From: an uncultured Fusobacterium sp.
GTDB lineage: Bacteria; Fusobacteriota; Fusobacteriia; Fusobacteriales; Fusobacteriaceae
DNA: 29,405 bases
Reading direction: 5' to 3'
Assembly: GCA_900542625.1 (NCBI GenBank)
Contig: UQOH01000019.1
Span: 1-29,405, forward strand
Shown here: in pieces, positions 1 through 8,313 of the stretch
Numbering within the stretch: position 1 is the stretch's first letter
How the letters are laid out: each line of letters opens with the position of its first letter
Notes under the pieces: model-generated
Seen by the model: the letters and a program-made list of their open reading frames with translations, nothing else
The model's database searches: none
What the model was told of the DNA's origin: nothing
Translations under genes and position numbers: made by a program

Positions 1-42
1 AATTTCTCTAAAATTTTCTACACCAATAGGAATTTTTCTCAT
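1..42 (-). CDS. N-terminus of an AAA-ATPase-like / PD-(D/E)XK-type protein (partial, runs off the left edge)
   Basis: Only 14 codons are present: the reverse strand reads MRKIPIGVENFREI from an ATG at 42-40, preceded by a strong AGGAGG-like site (complement of 49-56). This N-terminus resembles the start of the AAA-ATPase-like proteins with a C-terminal PD-(D/E)XK nuclease-like domain that occur in many copies in fusobacteria and clostridia, where the family opens with an 'IPIGIENF' stretch. The function of that family is unsettled. The assignment rests on recognising a short stretch, so it is tentative. The gene lies downstream of argS but is separated from it by a terminator and appears to have its own promoter. 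Confidence 0.5.
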   Translation of the reverse strand, partial: MRKIPIGVENFREI

Positions 43-67
43 TTTCTGCACCTCCTGTACATTTAAA

Positions 68-73
68 ATTATA
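68..73 (-). promoter_or_regulatory. Extended -10 promoter element for the left-edge AAA-ATPase-like gene
   Basis: The reverse strand carries TGATATAAT, a perfect TATAAT with the TGn extension, about 26 bp upstream of the start codon. No good -35 box is found 17 bp upstream (TACTAT), as is common for extended -10 promoters. Confidence 0.45.
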
Positions 74-103
74 TCATATATATAAATAAAATAGTATAAA
101 AAT

Positions 104-143
104 AAAAAACCCTTTGTCAAACTATTGCAACAAAGAGTTTTTT
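104..143 (-). terminator. Intrinsic terminator of argS
   Basis: The arms 104-117 and 130-143 form a 14-bp stem that is complete on the minus strand with one G-U wobble; the same position is a C-A mismatch on the plus strand, so the element is oriented for minus-strand transcripts. It starts 9 bp past the argS stop and ends in a run of T. Confidence 0.8.
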
Positions 144-151
144 ATAATAAA

Positions 152-1864
152 TTACATTCTGTTTACAGTTTTAATTCCTAAAAGCTCAAGTCCTTGTTTA
201 AGGATTTCAGCTGTTCTGTCAGCAATCATAAGTCTTGAATAAAGAACTTCATCTTCTTGATTTAAGATTGGGCATGCGTTATAGAATGTATTGAACTTTT
301 TACCAAGGTCAAACAGATAATCTGTTAAAAGATTTGGTTTATAAGTTTCCCCTGCTTTAAGCACCATTGTTGGGAAAAGAGTAAGGAAAGTAACAAGGTT
401 TCTTTCGTTTTTGTCTTTTATTATAATCTTAGTGTCATCAGTAAGATTTTTTCCCATTTCAGCAGCTTTTTTCTTAATTGACTGAATTCTTGCATAAGAA
501 TATTGAAGATATGGAGCTGTATTTCCTTCAAAACTTAATACCTTATCCCATTCAAATATGATTGGGCTTTGTCTGTTTTGTGAAAGGTCAGCATATTTGA
601 TAGCTCCCACACCAACAACTTCTGCAATGTTGTTTTTCTCCTCTTCTGAAAGAGAAGGATTTTTTTCTTCAATAACTTCAAGAGCTCTTTTCTTACCTTC
701 ATCAAGCAGCTGCTCAAGTCTTATAACGTTACCTTTTCTTGTAGAGAAAACCCCTTCAGCGAATCTCATAATTCCAAACCAGATGTGAACTTTTTCTATA
801 TCCCATCCAAGCATCTCAGTTATTTTGAAGAACTGTTTGAAGTGATCCTGCTGTCTTTCATCTGTAAGATATATAAGTCTGTTGATATCATAATTTTCTT
901 TTCTGAATTTTACAGTAGCTATATCAGAAGTAGAGTATAAGAAAGCTCCGTCTTTCTTCTGAACAATACATGGATGCAGATTGTCTTTTTCATCAAAGAA
1001 AACAACTTTTGCTCCTTGATCTTCCACTGCAAGTCCTTTGTTCTCAAGCTCTTCAAGAACAGAAGGCATCATATTATGATAGAAAGATTCTCCATAATAT
1101 GTGTCAAAAGAGATGTCCATTCTCTTATAAAGCTTATCATATTCATCTAAAGAAACTTTGATAAACTCCTGCCATAAAGCATAGTTTTCTTTATCTCCGT
1201 CTTGAAGTTTTTTAAGTTCTTCTCTTGCCATATCGTCAAGTGTAGGATCAGTTTCGCTTTCTTTTGCAAACTCTACATAAACTCTTTCAAGTTCTTCAAT
1301 AGGATTTTTTTCATATGCTTCTTTGTTAAGCCATTTTCTGTATCCTATGATAAGTTTACCAAACTGAGTTCCCCAGTCACCTATATGGTTGTCTGCAACA
1401 GTGTGATATCCTAAGAAGTTATATAATCTTTTTACAGCATCTCCGATTATTGTTGAACGAAGATGGCCGATGTGCATTCTTTTTGCAATATTTGGAGATG
1501 AGTAGTCAATAATTACATCTCCTTTTGTATTAAGTTCATTAAACTCGAATTTTTCAGTAGTCATTTTGCTGACAAATTGAGCTAAATATTCATCTTTCAT
1601 AAAGATATTAATAAATCCCGGACCTGCTATTTCAAGCTTTTCAATTATATCGCTTTGCCCTATTTTGTTTACAATATCTTCAGCTATTTTTCTTGGATTT
1701 CCTCCAATGATTTTTGAGTTCATCATTGCAAAGTTTGTTTGAAAATCTCCAAATTTTTCGTTTGTAGCGATTGTAATTTCTATTGGTTTTAAATCTTTAT
1801 CAGGATATAGTTCGTGTATTGCTGTCATAAAGACATTTTCAATATATTTTTCAATTCTTAACAT
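152..1864 (-). CDS. argS: Arginyl-tRNA synthetase
   Basis: Class I aminoacyl-tRNA synthetase that charges tRNA-Arg with arginine using ATP in the cytoplasm. The 570-residue length fits bacterial ArgRS. The N-terminal Add-1 domain (about 1-100) is followed by the Rossmann fold with the HIGH motif intact at residues 131-134 (NIAKRMHIGHLRST). The family's degenerate KMSK loop appears as FSTRKGN, and the C-terminal DALR anticodon-binding domain ends the protein. The ATG at 1864 is preceded by GGAGAAG at a normal distance. It sits 40 bp downstream of the terminator of a structured RNA gene, leaving no clear room for a separate sigma-70 promoter, so some of its expression may be read-through from that RNA's promoter. 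A hairpin terminator follows the stop codon. Confidence 0.97.
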   Translation of the reverse strand: MLRIEKYIENVFMTAIHELYPDKDLKPIEITIATNEKFGDFQTNFAMMNSKIIGGNPRKIAEDIVNKIGQSDIIEKLEIAGPGFINIFMKDEYLAQFVSKMTTEKFEFNELNTKGDVIIDYSSPNIAKRMHIGHLRSTIIGDAVKRLYNFLGYHTVADNHIGDWGTQFGKLIIGYRKWLNKEAYEKNPIEELERVYVEFAKESETDPTLDDMAREELKKLQDGDKENYALWQEFIKVSLDEYDKLYKRMDISFDTYYGESFYHNMMPSVLEELENKGLAVEDQGAKVVFFDEKDNLHPCIVQKKDGAFLYSTSDIATVKFRKENYDINRLIYLTDERQQDHFKQFFKITEMLGWDIEKVHIWFGIMRFAEGVFSTRKGNVIRLEQLLDEGKKRALEVIEEKNPSLSEEEKNNIAEVVGVGAIKYADLSQNRQSPIIFEWDKVLSFEGNTAPYLQYSYARIQSIKKKAAEMGKNLTDDTKIIIKDKNERNLVTFLTLFPTMVLKAGETYKPNLLTDYLFDLGKKFNTFYNACPILNQEDEVLYSRLMIADRTAEILKQGLELLGIKTVNRM

Positions 1865-1904
1865 ATATTCTTCTCCAAATTGATTTATTTTTTAAAAATT
1901 AAAT

Positions 1905-1940
1905 AAAAAAAGGACTCCTCTGCGTACTGCATCAGTCCTT
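1905..1940 (-). terminator. Intrinsic terminator of the 6S-like RNA, directly in front of argS
   Basis: On the minus strand AAGGACT (1940-1934) pairs with AGTCCTT (1916-1910), with a short inner TGC/GCA stem, and seven T residues follow (1911-1905). It lies 40 bp upstream of the argS start codon. Confidence 0.8.
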
Positions 1941-1943
1941 AAG

Positions 1944-2149
1944 CAAGAATAAACTCCAGTCTACCGTTTTTCCCTTGGTTTTGGTCGCCATATAAATAAG
2001 TGGTAGTCAGTTAAAACAACTATACAGGGTCCGTAAGCATTTGGATGTTCGTGACTTATCTGAATTAGTTGAGGCAGAGCCGACCCCCTGAGCGACCATA
2101 GGCCCAAAACCTCAGGAAACTGACGTATAGACCAGAACTTCTATTCTTT
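1944..2149 (-). ncRNA. ssrS: Structured non-coding RNA, probably 6S RNA
   Basis: An independently promoted RNA of about 205 nt. The predicted start (2149) is immediately followed by one strand of a closing stem: 2142-2148 pairs with 1945-1951, then 2128-2134 pairs with 1957-1963. Nested inward are 2104-2111 with 1977-1984 (alternatively 2092-2098 with 1982-1988) and 2082-2090 with 2025-2032. The result is one long irregular rod with a large asymmetric internal bubble (about 13 nt against about 40 nt) whose 3' strand can form a small hairpin (AGTT/AACT). That layout, the roughly 200-nt length and the trimmed 3' terminator match 6S RNA, which mimics an open promoter and binds sigma-70 RNA polymerase. 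Its place next to aspS recalls the B. subtilis 6S-2 locus. I see no T-box (TGGNACCGCG), SRP Alu/domain IV, RNase P or tmRNA signature. A cis-acting argS leader remains the alternative. Confidence 0.55.
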
Positions 2150-2155
2150 AAAAGG

Positions 2156-2184
2156 ATTGTATCACAAATTTTACAATATTTCAA
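2156..2184 (-). promoter_or_regulatory. Sigma-70-type promoter of the 6S-like RNA
   Basis: The minus strand reads TTGAAA (2184-2179), a 17-bp spacer, then TACAAT (2161-2156). The predicted start is the A at 2149. The -10 box is also one arm of a dyad: ATTGTA at 2156-2161 and TACAAT at 2172-2177 on the plus strand. Confidence 0.75.
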
Positions 2185-2209
2185 TATGTGTTTTTTAGAT
2201 TATTTGTTC

Positions 2210-3985
2210 TTATTTTGTCTTTTCTTCGTAAGTGCTTTCAAGATAAAGCTCTTCAAGCTGTTCTTTCTCTACAAATCCAGGAGCTTCTGTCATCAGACAT
2301 TGTCCTTTATTTGTTTTAGGGAATGGAATTACATCTCTTATAGAATTTTCTTTCAGCATTACCATAAGCCATCTGTCAATACCAAAAGCAAGTCCTCCGT
2401 GAGGTGGTGCTCCAAATTTAAATGCATCTACAAAGAATCCGAATTTCTCACGAGCCTGCTCTTGAGATAATCCTAATTTTTCAAATACTTTTTCTTGTAC
2501 TTGTGGATTATGTATTCTGATACTTCCTCCACCAATTTCGTTTCCGTTTAAAACAAGGTCATAAGTATTTGTTCTGATATTCATATCTCCAGCAAGGAAT
2601 TTGTCCATATCTTCTGCAACGATAGAAGTAAATGGGTGGTGTTCAGCCTTGTATCTTCCCTCTTCTTCATCATATTCAAACATAGGGAAATGAACAATCC
2701 ATAAGAATTTAAACTCATCTTTATTGTATAAATTAAGTTCTTTTCCAAGTCTTAATCTTACTGCACCTAAACTTGAGTAAACAACTTTAGCTTTATCAGC
2801 AACGATTATGATAACATCTCCAACCTGTGCTCCAGTTCTTTCGATGATAGCTTTCATTTCTTCTTCTGAGAAGAATTTAGCTATTGGAGAGTTTACTCCT
2901 TCAGCAGTAACTTTTATCCAAGCCATACCTTTTGCACCAAAGTATCTTTTTACATACTCTTCATAGTCAGATAATATTTTTCTTGAGAATGTTTCAGCAA
3001 CCCCGGGAGCAACAACAGCTTTAACTATTCCGCCATTTTCAACAGTAGAAGTGAAAGCTTTGAATCCACAGTCTGCAACTAAATCTGTAAGTTCTTTAAG
3101 TTCTACACCAAATCTTGTATCAGGTTTGTCAGAACCAAATCTTTCCATAGCTTCTCTGTATTCCATTTTTGGAAATTCGTAATCAGCTGTTTCACCAGTA
3201 ACTGCTGTGAAAACTGTTTTTGCAAGTCCTTCTATAATGTTTGTAACATCTTCCATTTCAACAAAAGACATTTCAATATCAAGCTGAGTAAATTCAGGCT
3301 GTCTGTCTGCTCTTAAGTCTTCGTCTCTGAAACATTTTGCAATTTGGAAATATTTTTCAATTCCCGCAATCATTAAAAGCTGTTTGAAAAGCTGTGGAGA
3401 TTGAGGAAGAGCATAGAATTGTCCTTCGTTAGTTCTGCTTGGCACTAAGAAATCTCTTGCTCCTTCAGGAGTAGATTTTGTTAAAAGCGGAGTATCTACG
3501 TCCATAAATCCCGCCTGATCCATATAGTTTCTTATAGCCATTATCATTTTATGTCTCATTTTTAAGTTGTGAATCATTTGTGGTCTTCTGATATCTAAGT
3601 ATCTGTATTTTAATCTTGTATTTTCATTAAGACCAGTATCGCTTATTTGGAATGGAAGAGTTTCACAGTTGTTTAAAACTGTAAGTTCAGTAGCAAATAC
3701 TTCAATTTCTCCGGTAGGAATATTCATATTTTTACTGAATCTTTCTCTTACTTCCCCTTCAATTCTTATTACAGATTCTGTTTTTAATCTTTGAGCTGTT
3801 TCAACAACTGAATTTTCTGCAACATCAGTGTCAAAAACTATCTGAGTAATTCCCTCTCTGTCTCTTAAGTCAATGAAAGTTAATCCTCCAAGGTCTCTTT
3901 TTGTATCAACCCAACCGGATAAGATAACTTTTTCACCAATATTCTCTTTTCTTAGTTCACCTAAGTTATGTGTTCTGTATATCAT
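2210..3985 (-). CDS. aspS: Aspartyl-tRNA synthetase (bacterial type)
   Basis: Class IIb synthetase that charges tRNA-Asp. At 591 residues it has the full bacterial architecture: an N-terminal OB-fold anticodon-binding domain (about 1-110, [20 protein letters not shown]), the class II core with motif 1 ([10 protein letters not shown]), motif 2 ([20 protein letters not shown]) and motif 3 ([14 protein letters not shown]), and the inserted GAD domain between motifs 2 and 3. The ATG at 3985 follows AAGGAGAGG at good spacing. It lies 27 bp behind hisS, the common hisS-aspS pairing, so they are very likely co-transcribed. I see no convincing terminator between its stop and the promoter of the downstream 6S-like RNA. 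Whether it also charges tRNA-Asn cannot be judged from this window. Confidence 0.97.
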   Translation of the reverse strand: MIYRTHNLGELRKENIGEKVILSGWVDTKRDLGGLTFIDLRDREGITQIVFDTDVAENSVVETAQRLKTESVIRIEGEVRERFSKNMNIPTGEIEVFATELTVLNNCETLPFQISDTGLNENTRLKYRYLDIRRPQMIHNLKMRHKMIMAIRNYMDQAGFMDVDTPLLTKSTPEGARDFLVPSRTNEGQFYALPQSPQLFKQLLMIAGIEKYFQIAKCFRDEDLRADRQPEFTQLDIEMSFVEMEDVTNIIEGLAKTVFTAVTGETADYEFPKMEYREAMERFGSDKPDTRFGVELKELTDLVADCGFKAFTSTVENGGIVKAVVAPGVAETFSRKILSDYEEYVKRYFGAKGMAWIKVTAEGVNSPIAKFFSEEEMKAIIERTGAQVGDVIIIVADKAKVVYSSLGAVRLRLGKELNLYNKDEFKFLWIVHFPMFEYDEEEGRYKAEHHPFTSIVAEDMDKFLAGDMNIRTNTYDLVLNGNEIGGGSIRIHNPQVQEKVFEKLGLSQEQAREKFGFFVDAFKFGAPPHGGLAFGIDRWLMVMLKENSIRDVIPFPKTNKGQCLMTEAPGFVEKEQLEELYLESTYEEKTK

Positions 3986-4012
3986 TTTAAAATCCTCTCC
4001 TTAAAAAGATTA

Positions 4013-5254
4013 TTATTTTGCCAGTTTTTCTAAAATTTCAGGAATTGTAAGTTCTTCCTGTGTTCTTGCATTAAAGTCTTTTAATACTGCAACTCCTTTT
4101 GCAAGTTCATCTTCACCTATTATGATAACATAATTTACTCCAAGCTTGTCAGCTTTTTTCATATGTCCTTTCATTCCTCTTGCACCAAAATCAACTGCTG
4201 CTTTAAGTCCTGCTTTTCTTAAATCGTTTGTAAGTTTCATTGCAGGTTCTTCTGCTTTTTCTCCAAGCCATGCAACATAAACATCAGGATTAGATGCAGG
4301 AATTTCATCTATAAGCATCATAATTCTTTCTATTCCGGCTGCAAAACCAAATGCAGGAGTTTCTCTGTCTCCTAATTGTTTAAGAAGATTGTCATATCTT
4401 CCTCCTCCAAGAACAGTTCCCTGTGCACCAAGTTTGTTTGTAACAATTTCATAAACTGTACTTGAATAATAGTCAAGTCCTCTTACAAGTTTTGGATTTT
4501 CTACAAAAGGAACTCCAAAAAGAGTAAGATATTTTTTTACAGTTTCATAGTGGTTTCTCTCTTCTTCTGATAAAGAATCTATAATGCTTGGAGCATTTTC
4601 AGTGTGCTTTTTGCAAGTTTCTATTTTACAGTCAAGAACTCTTAATGGATTTGTTTCAAGTCTTCTTTTGCAGTCCTCACAAAGCTCCTCTTTAACAGGC
4701 ATCAGATAATCAATAAGTGATTGTCTGTATTTTTTACGAGATTCCTGTCCTCCAACAGAGTTGATATTTACTTCAAGGTCTGTAATACCAAGTTTTTCTA
4801 AAAGGTGATATCCCATTGCAATTACTTCAGCATCAAGTGCAGGAGATGATTCTCCAAGAACTTCTACACCAACCTGATTAAACTCTCTTTGTCTTCCTGC
4901 CTGTGGTCTTTCATATCTGAACATTGACCCAAGATAGTAGAATTTTGAAACATCCTCTTTAGCATAAATTTTGTTTTCTAAGTATGCTCTTACAACAGAG
5001 GCTGTTCCTTCTGGTCTAAGAGTGATGCTTCTCTCTCCTTTGTCTATGAAAGTATACATCTCTTTTTCAACAACGTCTGTTGCCTCTCCTATTCCTCTTT
5101 TAAAAAGGTCTGTTTCTTCAAAAATAGGTGTTTTTATGTATGAATATCCGTAAGATGTAAATAAATCTTCTGCCACCCTTTGAATGTATGAATATTTTGA
5201 GGCAGTTCCCTCAATAATGTCTTTTGTTCCTCTTACTGCCTTAATAAGTTTCAT
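4013..5254 (-). CDS. hisS: Histidyl-tRNA synthetase
   Basis: Class IIa synthetase that charges tRNA-His. The 413-residue length is normal. Diagnostic stretches are the N-terminal VRGTKDI, motif 2 (FRYERPQAGRQREFNQVGVE), the histidine A region VRGLDYYSSTVYE, and the C-terminal anticodon-binding domain (DVYVAWLGEKAEEPAMKL onward). A CxxC pair (CEDCKR) and a further Cys (LDCK) in the middle insertion are typical of many HisRS. The ATG at 5254 is preceded by AGGAGGACTTGC. It follows rarA by 18 bp and precedes aspS by 27 bp, so rarA, hisS and aspS look like one transcription unit. Confidence 0.97.
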   Translation of the reverse strand: MKLIKAVRGTKDIIEGTASKYSYIQRVAEDLFTSYGYSYIKTPIFEETDLFKRGIGEATDVVEKEMYTFIDKGERSITLRPEGTASVVRAYLENKIYAKEDVSKFYYLGSMFRYERPQAGRQREFNQVGVEVLGESSPALDAEVIAMGYHLLEKLGITDLEVNINSVGGQESRKKYRQSLIDYLMPVKEELCEDCKRRLETNPLRVLDCKIETCKKHTENAPSIIDSLSEEERNHYETVKKYLTLFGVPFVENPKLVRGLDYYSSTVYEIVTNKLGAQGTVLGGGRYDNLLKQLGDRETPAFGFAAGIERIMMLIDEIPASNPDVYVAWLGEKAEEPAMKLTNDLRKAGLKAAVDFGARGMKGHMKKADKLGVNYVIIIGEDELAKGVAVLKDFNARTQEELTIPEILEKLAK

Positions 5255-5272
5255 GCAAGTCCTCCTAAATTA

Positions 5273-6508
5273 TTATCTGTTTTTCCATAATTTTTCTATT
5301 TTTTCACGAATTTGGTTTTCAAATTTATTATTTCCCGGCTCGTAATATTTTTTTACTTTTTTTCTGTATGCCTGTTCAACAAAATTTCCCGGATAATCAT
5401 GAGGATAAATATATCCCTTAGCTACGTCAGAAATGTGAATTGGAACAGGTTCAAGGTCTCCTGCTTTTATATCAGCAAGAACATTATTAATACCATTATA
5501 ACACGAGTTGCTTTTACTTGAAATAGCTAAATATACAACTGCATGAGCAAGTATAATTCTTATCTCAGGCATTCCTATTTTTTCACTGGCATTATATGCA
5601 GCATTTGCCACTAAAAGTGCCTCTGGATTTGCCATTCCTATATCTTCACTTGCCTGAATTAAAAGACGCCTTGCAATATATCTTGGGTCTTCTCCTCCGT
5701 ATAAAAGTCTTCCCATCCAATAAAGAGCTGCGTCTGGGTCGCTTCCTCTTATGCTTTTTATCATGGCAGAAATAATATTGTATTTATCCTCTTCTTTGTG
5801 AAAAGAGGCTTTTCTCTGTGAAAATATATCTTCTATCTCTTTTGTGTTATTTTCACTTAAATTTTTAAAATAAAGTTCCAAATAATTAAGAGCTATTCTG
5901 CTGTCTCCATTTGAGATATCCAAAATAATTTCCCTTATATTTTCAGGAAGAGATTTGTTGTAAAATTTTTCTCCCCTTTTAACAATCTCTTTTATATCAT
6001 CTCTTTCCAAAGCCTTAAACTCAAAAACAAGACATCTTGAAAGAAGCGCATTATTAAGATTGTGATATGGATTTTCAGTAGTTGCTCCAATTAAAATAAG
6101 AACTCCCGACTCTGTATAAGATAAAAGAGCGTCCTGCTGAAGTTTGTTAAATCTGTGAATCTCATCAAGAAAAAGAACTGTTCTTTTGTTATAAAGTTCA
6201 ATATCATGTTTTGCTTTTGCAACCAGTTCTCTTAAATCATTAAGAGAGGCAACTGTTGCATTAAGTGTTGCAATGTTGCAGTCAAGCTCGTTTGATATAA
6301 TCTCTCCAAGAGAACTTTTTCCACACCCCGGAGGTCCAAACAGTATCATATTGCTTATATTTCCGCTTTTGATAATATTTGTAAGAATTTTATTTTCTCC
6401 AAGAAGTTCTTTCTGCCCTATAAATTCACTCAGTTTTTTAGGTCTTAATTTTAAAGAAAGCGGTTTTATATCGTTATAATTATTTTGAAACAAAGTTCCC
6501 ATACTCAT
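5273..6508 (-). CDS. rarA: Replication-associated recombination protein RarA (MgsA), AAA+ ATPase
   Basis: A clamp-loader-like AAA+ ATPase of the RarA/MgsA/Mgs1(WRNIP1) family, which acts at stalled replication forks. Visible motifs are Walker A GPPGCGKSS (58-66), Walker B FLDEIHRF (D115-E116), sensor 1 GATTEN (about 141-146), and the C-terminal tetramerisation region (ALYWMGRLLYGGEDPRYIARRL). I chose the ATG at 6508 (MSMGTLFQ, 411 residues). The in-frame GTG at 6517 is part of the Shine-Dalgarno sequence TTAGGAGTG, which then sits 8 nt from the ATG. The gene starts only 28 bp after the T-run of the secG terminator and lies 18 bp before hisS, so it probably heads a rarA-hisS-aspS unit. Confidence 0.95.
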   Translation of the reverse strand: MSMGTLFQNNYNDIKPLSLKLRPKKLSEFIGQKELLGENKILTNIIKSGNISNMILFGPPGCGKSSLGEIISNELDCNIATLNATVASLNDLRELVAKAKHDIELYNKRTVLFLDEIHRFNKLQQDALLSYTESGVLILIGATTENPYHNLNNALLSRCLVFEFKALERDDIKEIVKRGEKFYNKSLPENIREIILDISNGDSRIALNYLELYFKNLSENNTKEIEDIFSQRKASFHKEEDKYNIISAMIKSIRGSDPDAALYWMGRLLYGGEDPRYIARRLLIQASEDIGMANPEALLVANAAYNASEKIGMPEIRIILAHAVVYLAISSKSNSCYNGINNVLADIKAGDLEPVPIHISDVAKGYIYPHDYPGNFVEQAYRKKVKKYYEPGNNKFENQIREKIEKLWKNR

Positions 6509-6535
6509 AAAAATCACTCCTAAAAAATACAGAAA

Positions 6536-6565
6536 TAAAAAGACGTGCTGACTTCAACACGTCTT
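6536..6565 (-). terminator. Intrinsic terminator of secG
   Basis: An 8-bp perfect stem, AAGACGTG (6565-6558) with CACGTCTT (6547-6540), with a 10-nt loop and five T residues on the minus strand. It lies between the secG stop and the rarA start. Confidence 0.8.
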
Positions 6566-6577
6566 CAGTTTTTAATC

Positions 6578-6805
6578 CTATGATAAGTATAAGTATAATA
6601 AAAGTGCTGTTAAAATAAATAAAGTTGCAACAACTTTCGTTGCTTTTGCAAGAGGACCACCATCTTTTGATAATCCAAAAACTGTATTTGCACTTCCCAT
6701 TCCCATACTTCCAGACATTCCTCTGCTCCTGTCAGGCTGTATTAAAACTAATACAATAAGGGCAATGGCAAAGATAAATAACAATGCTGTCAATAAACCT
6801 TCCAT
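6578..6805 (-). CDS. secG: Preprotein translocase subunit SecG
   Basis: The small membrane subunit of the SecYEG translocon, which assists export of unfolded proteins across the inner membrane. At 75 residues it has the expected two transmembrane helices (about 2-22 and 56-74) joined by a loop with the family's hallmark stretch, here VLIQPDRSRGMSGSMG followed by a Gly/Ser-rich segment and ANTVFGLSKDGG. The ATG at 6805 follows CGGAGGATATGAA. It has its own promoter and terminator; downstream genes are reached only past that terminator. Confidence 0.95.
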   Translation of the reverse strand: MEGLLTALLFIFAIALIVLVLIQPDRSRGMSGSMGMGSANTVFGLSKDGGPLAKATKVVATLFILTALLLYLYLS

Positions 6806-6840
6806 TTCATATCCTCCGATTCTGTATATATTCTCACAAT

Positions 6841-6869
6841 ATTATAATACATTATTGAAGATTTGAAAA
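6841..6869 (-). promoter_or_regulatory. Sigma-70-type promoter of secG
   Basis: The minus strand reads TTTTCA (6869-6864), a 17-bp spacer and a perfect TATAAT (6846-6841), about 36 bp before the secG start codon. Confidence 0.6.
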
Positions 6870-6896
6870 GAATTATCTTAATAATTATTTATATTT

Positions 6897-8201
6897 TTAC
6901 AATAATTTTGCAGCAATCTCAGCAAGAGGAGAACGCTCTCCTTTAACAAGAGTAATATGTCCCACAATTTTTTCCTCTTTCAGTTTTTCAGCCATATAAG
7001 TAAGTCCGTTTGTATTTGCATCAAGATAAGCACTGTCTATCTGATACGGATCTCCTGTGAAAACAATTTTTGTATTTTCTCCAACTCTTGTGATTATAGT
7101 TTTTATTTCAAGAGGAGTAAGGTTCTGTGCCTCGTCAATTATTATAAAAGCATTAGGCATACTTCTTCCTCTTATGTATGTAAGCGCCTCAACCTTTAAA
7201 AGTCCCATAGTTTCAAGCCCTGTTATAACTTTTTCTCCTGCTTTGTCACCTTTCACATCACTTAAAAATTCTATGTTGTCAAAAATAGGCTGCATCCATG
7301 GTCTAAGCTTGTCTTTTTCATTTCCAGGCAGGAATCCCAAATCTTTACCCATTGGAATAATAGGTCTTGCTATGTAAAGTTTTGAGTATTTTTTTCTTTC
7401 CACAACCTGCTCAAGCCCTGCTGCTATTGCAAGAAGTGTTTTACCTGTTCCTGCTTTTCCAACAAGAGAAACAGCTTTTATATTATCGTCCATTAAAAGC
7501 TCCATTGCAAAACGCTGTTCCTGATTTCTTGCTCTTGCTCCCCAGGCATTAATATCTCCGTTAAGGAATTTTTTTATTTTGTTGTCAAGAACTCTTCCTG
7601 CTGTTTCTTCCTGTCCGCATTTCATTACAAAAAAGAAGTTTGGAGTAGGTTTAAATCCAAGATTAAGCTCTTCGATATCAATTTTTCCTGATTTATTATA
7701 TTTATCAAAAGTATCTTTTGAAACTTCAATTTCAGCATAACCTTTATCCAGATCATCATAAACAACTTTGTCTGTTGAATAGTCTTCAACCTCTACTCCC
7801 ACAGCATCAGCTTTTATTCTTAAATTTATATCTTTTGTAACAAAAATAACTCTTCTGTCAGGCTCTCTTTTTTGAATACCAATAACAACAGCAATAATAT
7901 GATTGTCTACAATATCTCTTTTCAATCCTTCAGGAAGAAGAGAAAGGTCTGCTGTTCTTTCAACTTTAAAAAAAATATCATTAGGAAGTTCTATTCCTTG
8001 AGAAAGATTTCCTTTTTTTCTTATTTCCTCCAATACTCTGGAAGCCATTCTTGCATGAATAGCTGTATTTGGTTTTTGTTTTAATTTGTCAATTTCTTCG
8101 ATAACTTCAATAGGAAGATAGATGTCATTTCCTCTGAAATTATAAATAGAATAAGGGTCATGAATTAGTATGTTAGTGTCAAGCACAAATATTTTTCTCA
8201 T
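6897..8201 (-). CDS. PIN domain-PhoH family ATPase (PhoH2/YlaK type)
   Basis: A two-domain cytoplasmic protein of 434 residues. Residues 1-145 form a PIN-type nuclease domain with conserved acidic residues visible (FVLDTN with D8, E35/E36, D99 in DIVDNH, D124 in VTKDINL). Residues 230-434 form a PhoH-like P-loop ATPase with Walker A GKAGTGKT (248-255), Walker B IIIDEAQN and TGDPYQID. PIN-PhoH fusions (PhoH2) have been described as RNA helicase/ribonucleases; the exact role in this organism is unknown. The ATG at 8201 is preceded by AAAGAGGTGGATAT. It lies between ruvA and secG on the same strand, but terminator-like sequence upstream and a separate secG promoter suggest it is transcribed largely alone. 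Confidence 0.9.
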   Translation of the reverse strand: MRKIFVLDTNILIHDPYSIYNFRGNDIYLPIEVIEEIDKLKQKPNTAIHARMASRVLEEIRKKGNLSQGIELPNDIFFKVERTADLSLLPEGLKRDIVDNHIIAVVIGIQKREPDRRVIFVTKDINLRIKADAVGVEVEDYSTDKVVYDDLDKGYAEIEVSKDTFDKYNKSGKIDIEELNLGFKPTPNFFFVMKCGQEETAGRVLDNKIKKFLNGDINAWGARARNQEQRFAMELLMDDNIKAVSLVGKAGTGKTLLAIAAGLEQVVERKKYSKLYIARPIIPMGKDLGFLPGNEKDKLRPWMQPIFDNIEFLSDVKGDKAGEKVITGLETMGLLKVEALTYIRGRSMPNAFIIIDEAQNLTPLEIKTIITRVGENTKIVFTGDPYQIDSAYLDANTNGLTYMAEKLKEEKIVGHITLVKGERSPLAEIAAKLL

Positions 8202-8289
8202 ATATCCACCTCTTTTTTAAGTTTGACTTCACATATGCTGTTATCTATATTATTCTAAACATAAAAAAAATTTCCTTTTTCTTAAGACG

Positions 8290-8311
8290 AAAAAACTGAC
8301 CGATTAGTCAA
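8290..8311 (-). terminator. Probable terminator of the uvrA-ruvA unit
   Basis: Just past the ruvA stop, the minus strand has TTGACT (8311-8306) that can pair with GGTCAG (8301-8296), a 6-bp stem with two wobble pairs and a 4-nt loop, followed by six T residues. The stem is weak. Confidence 0.5.
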
Positions 8312-8313
8312 AA

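Noticed and set aside
1905..2149. T-box leader for argS
   Set aside because: No TGGNACCGCG antiterminator core or AGTA-type stem I features are visible; the molecule folds instead as one long nested rod.
1944..2149. SRP RNA, RNase P RNA or tmRNA on either strand
   Set aside because: The GGAAGGAAGCAGCC-type SRP loop, the RNase P conserved cores and a tmRNA tag frame with tRNA-like ends are all absent.
6506..6517. Upstream GTG or TTG starts for rarA, uvrA, hpf and the D-lactate dehydrogenase gene
   Set aside because: In each case the upstream codon is part of, or overlaps, the Shine-Dalgarno sequence, and an ATG at correct spacing lies a few codons downstream.
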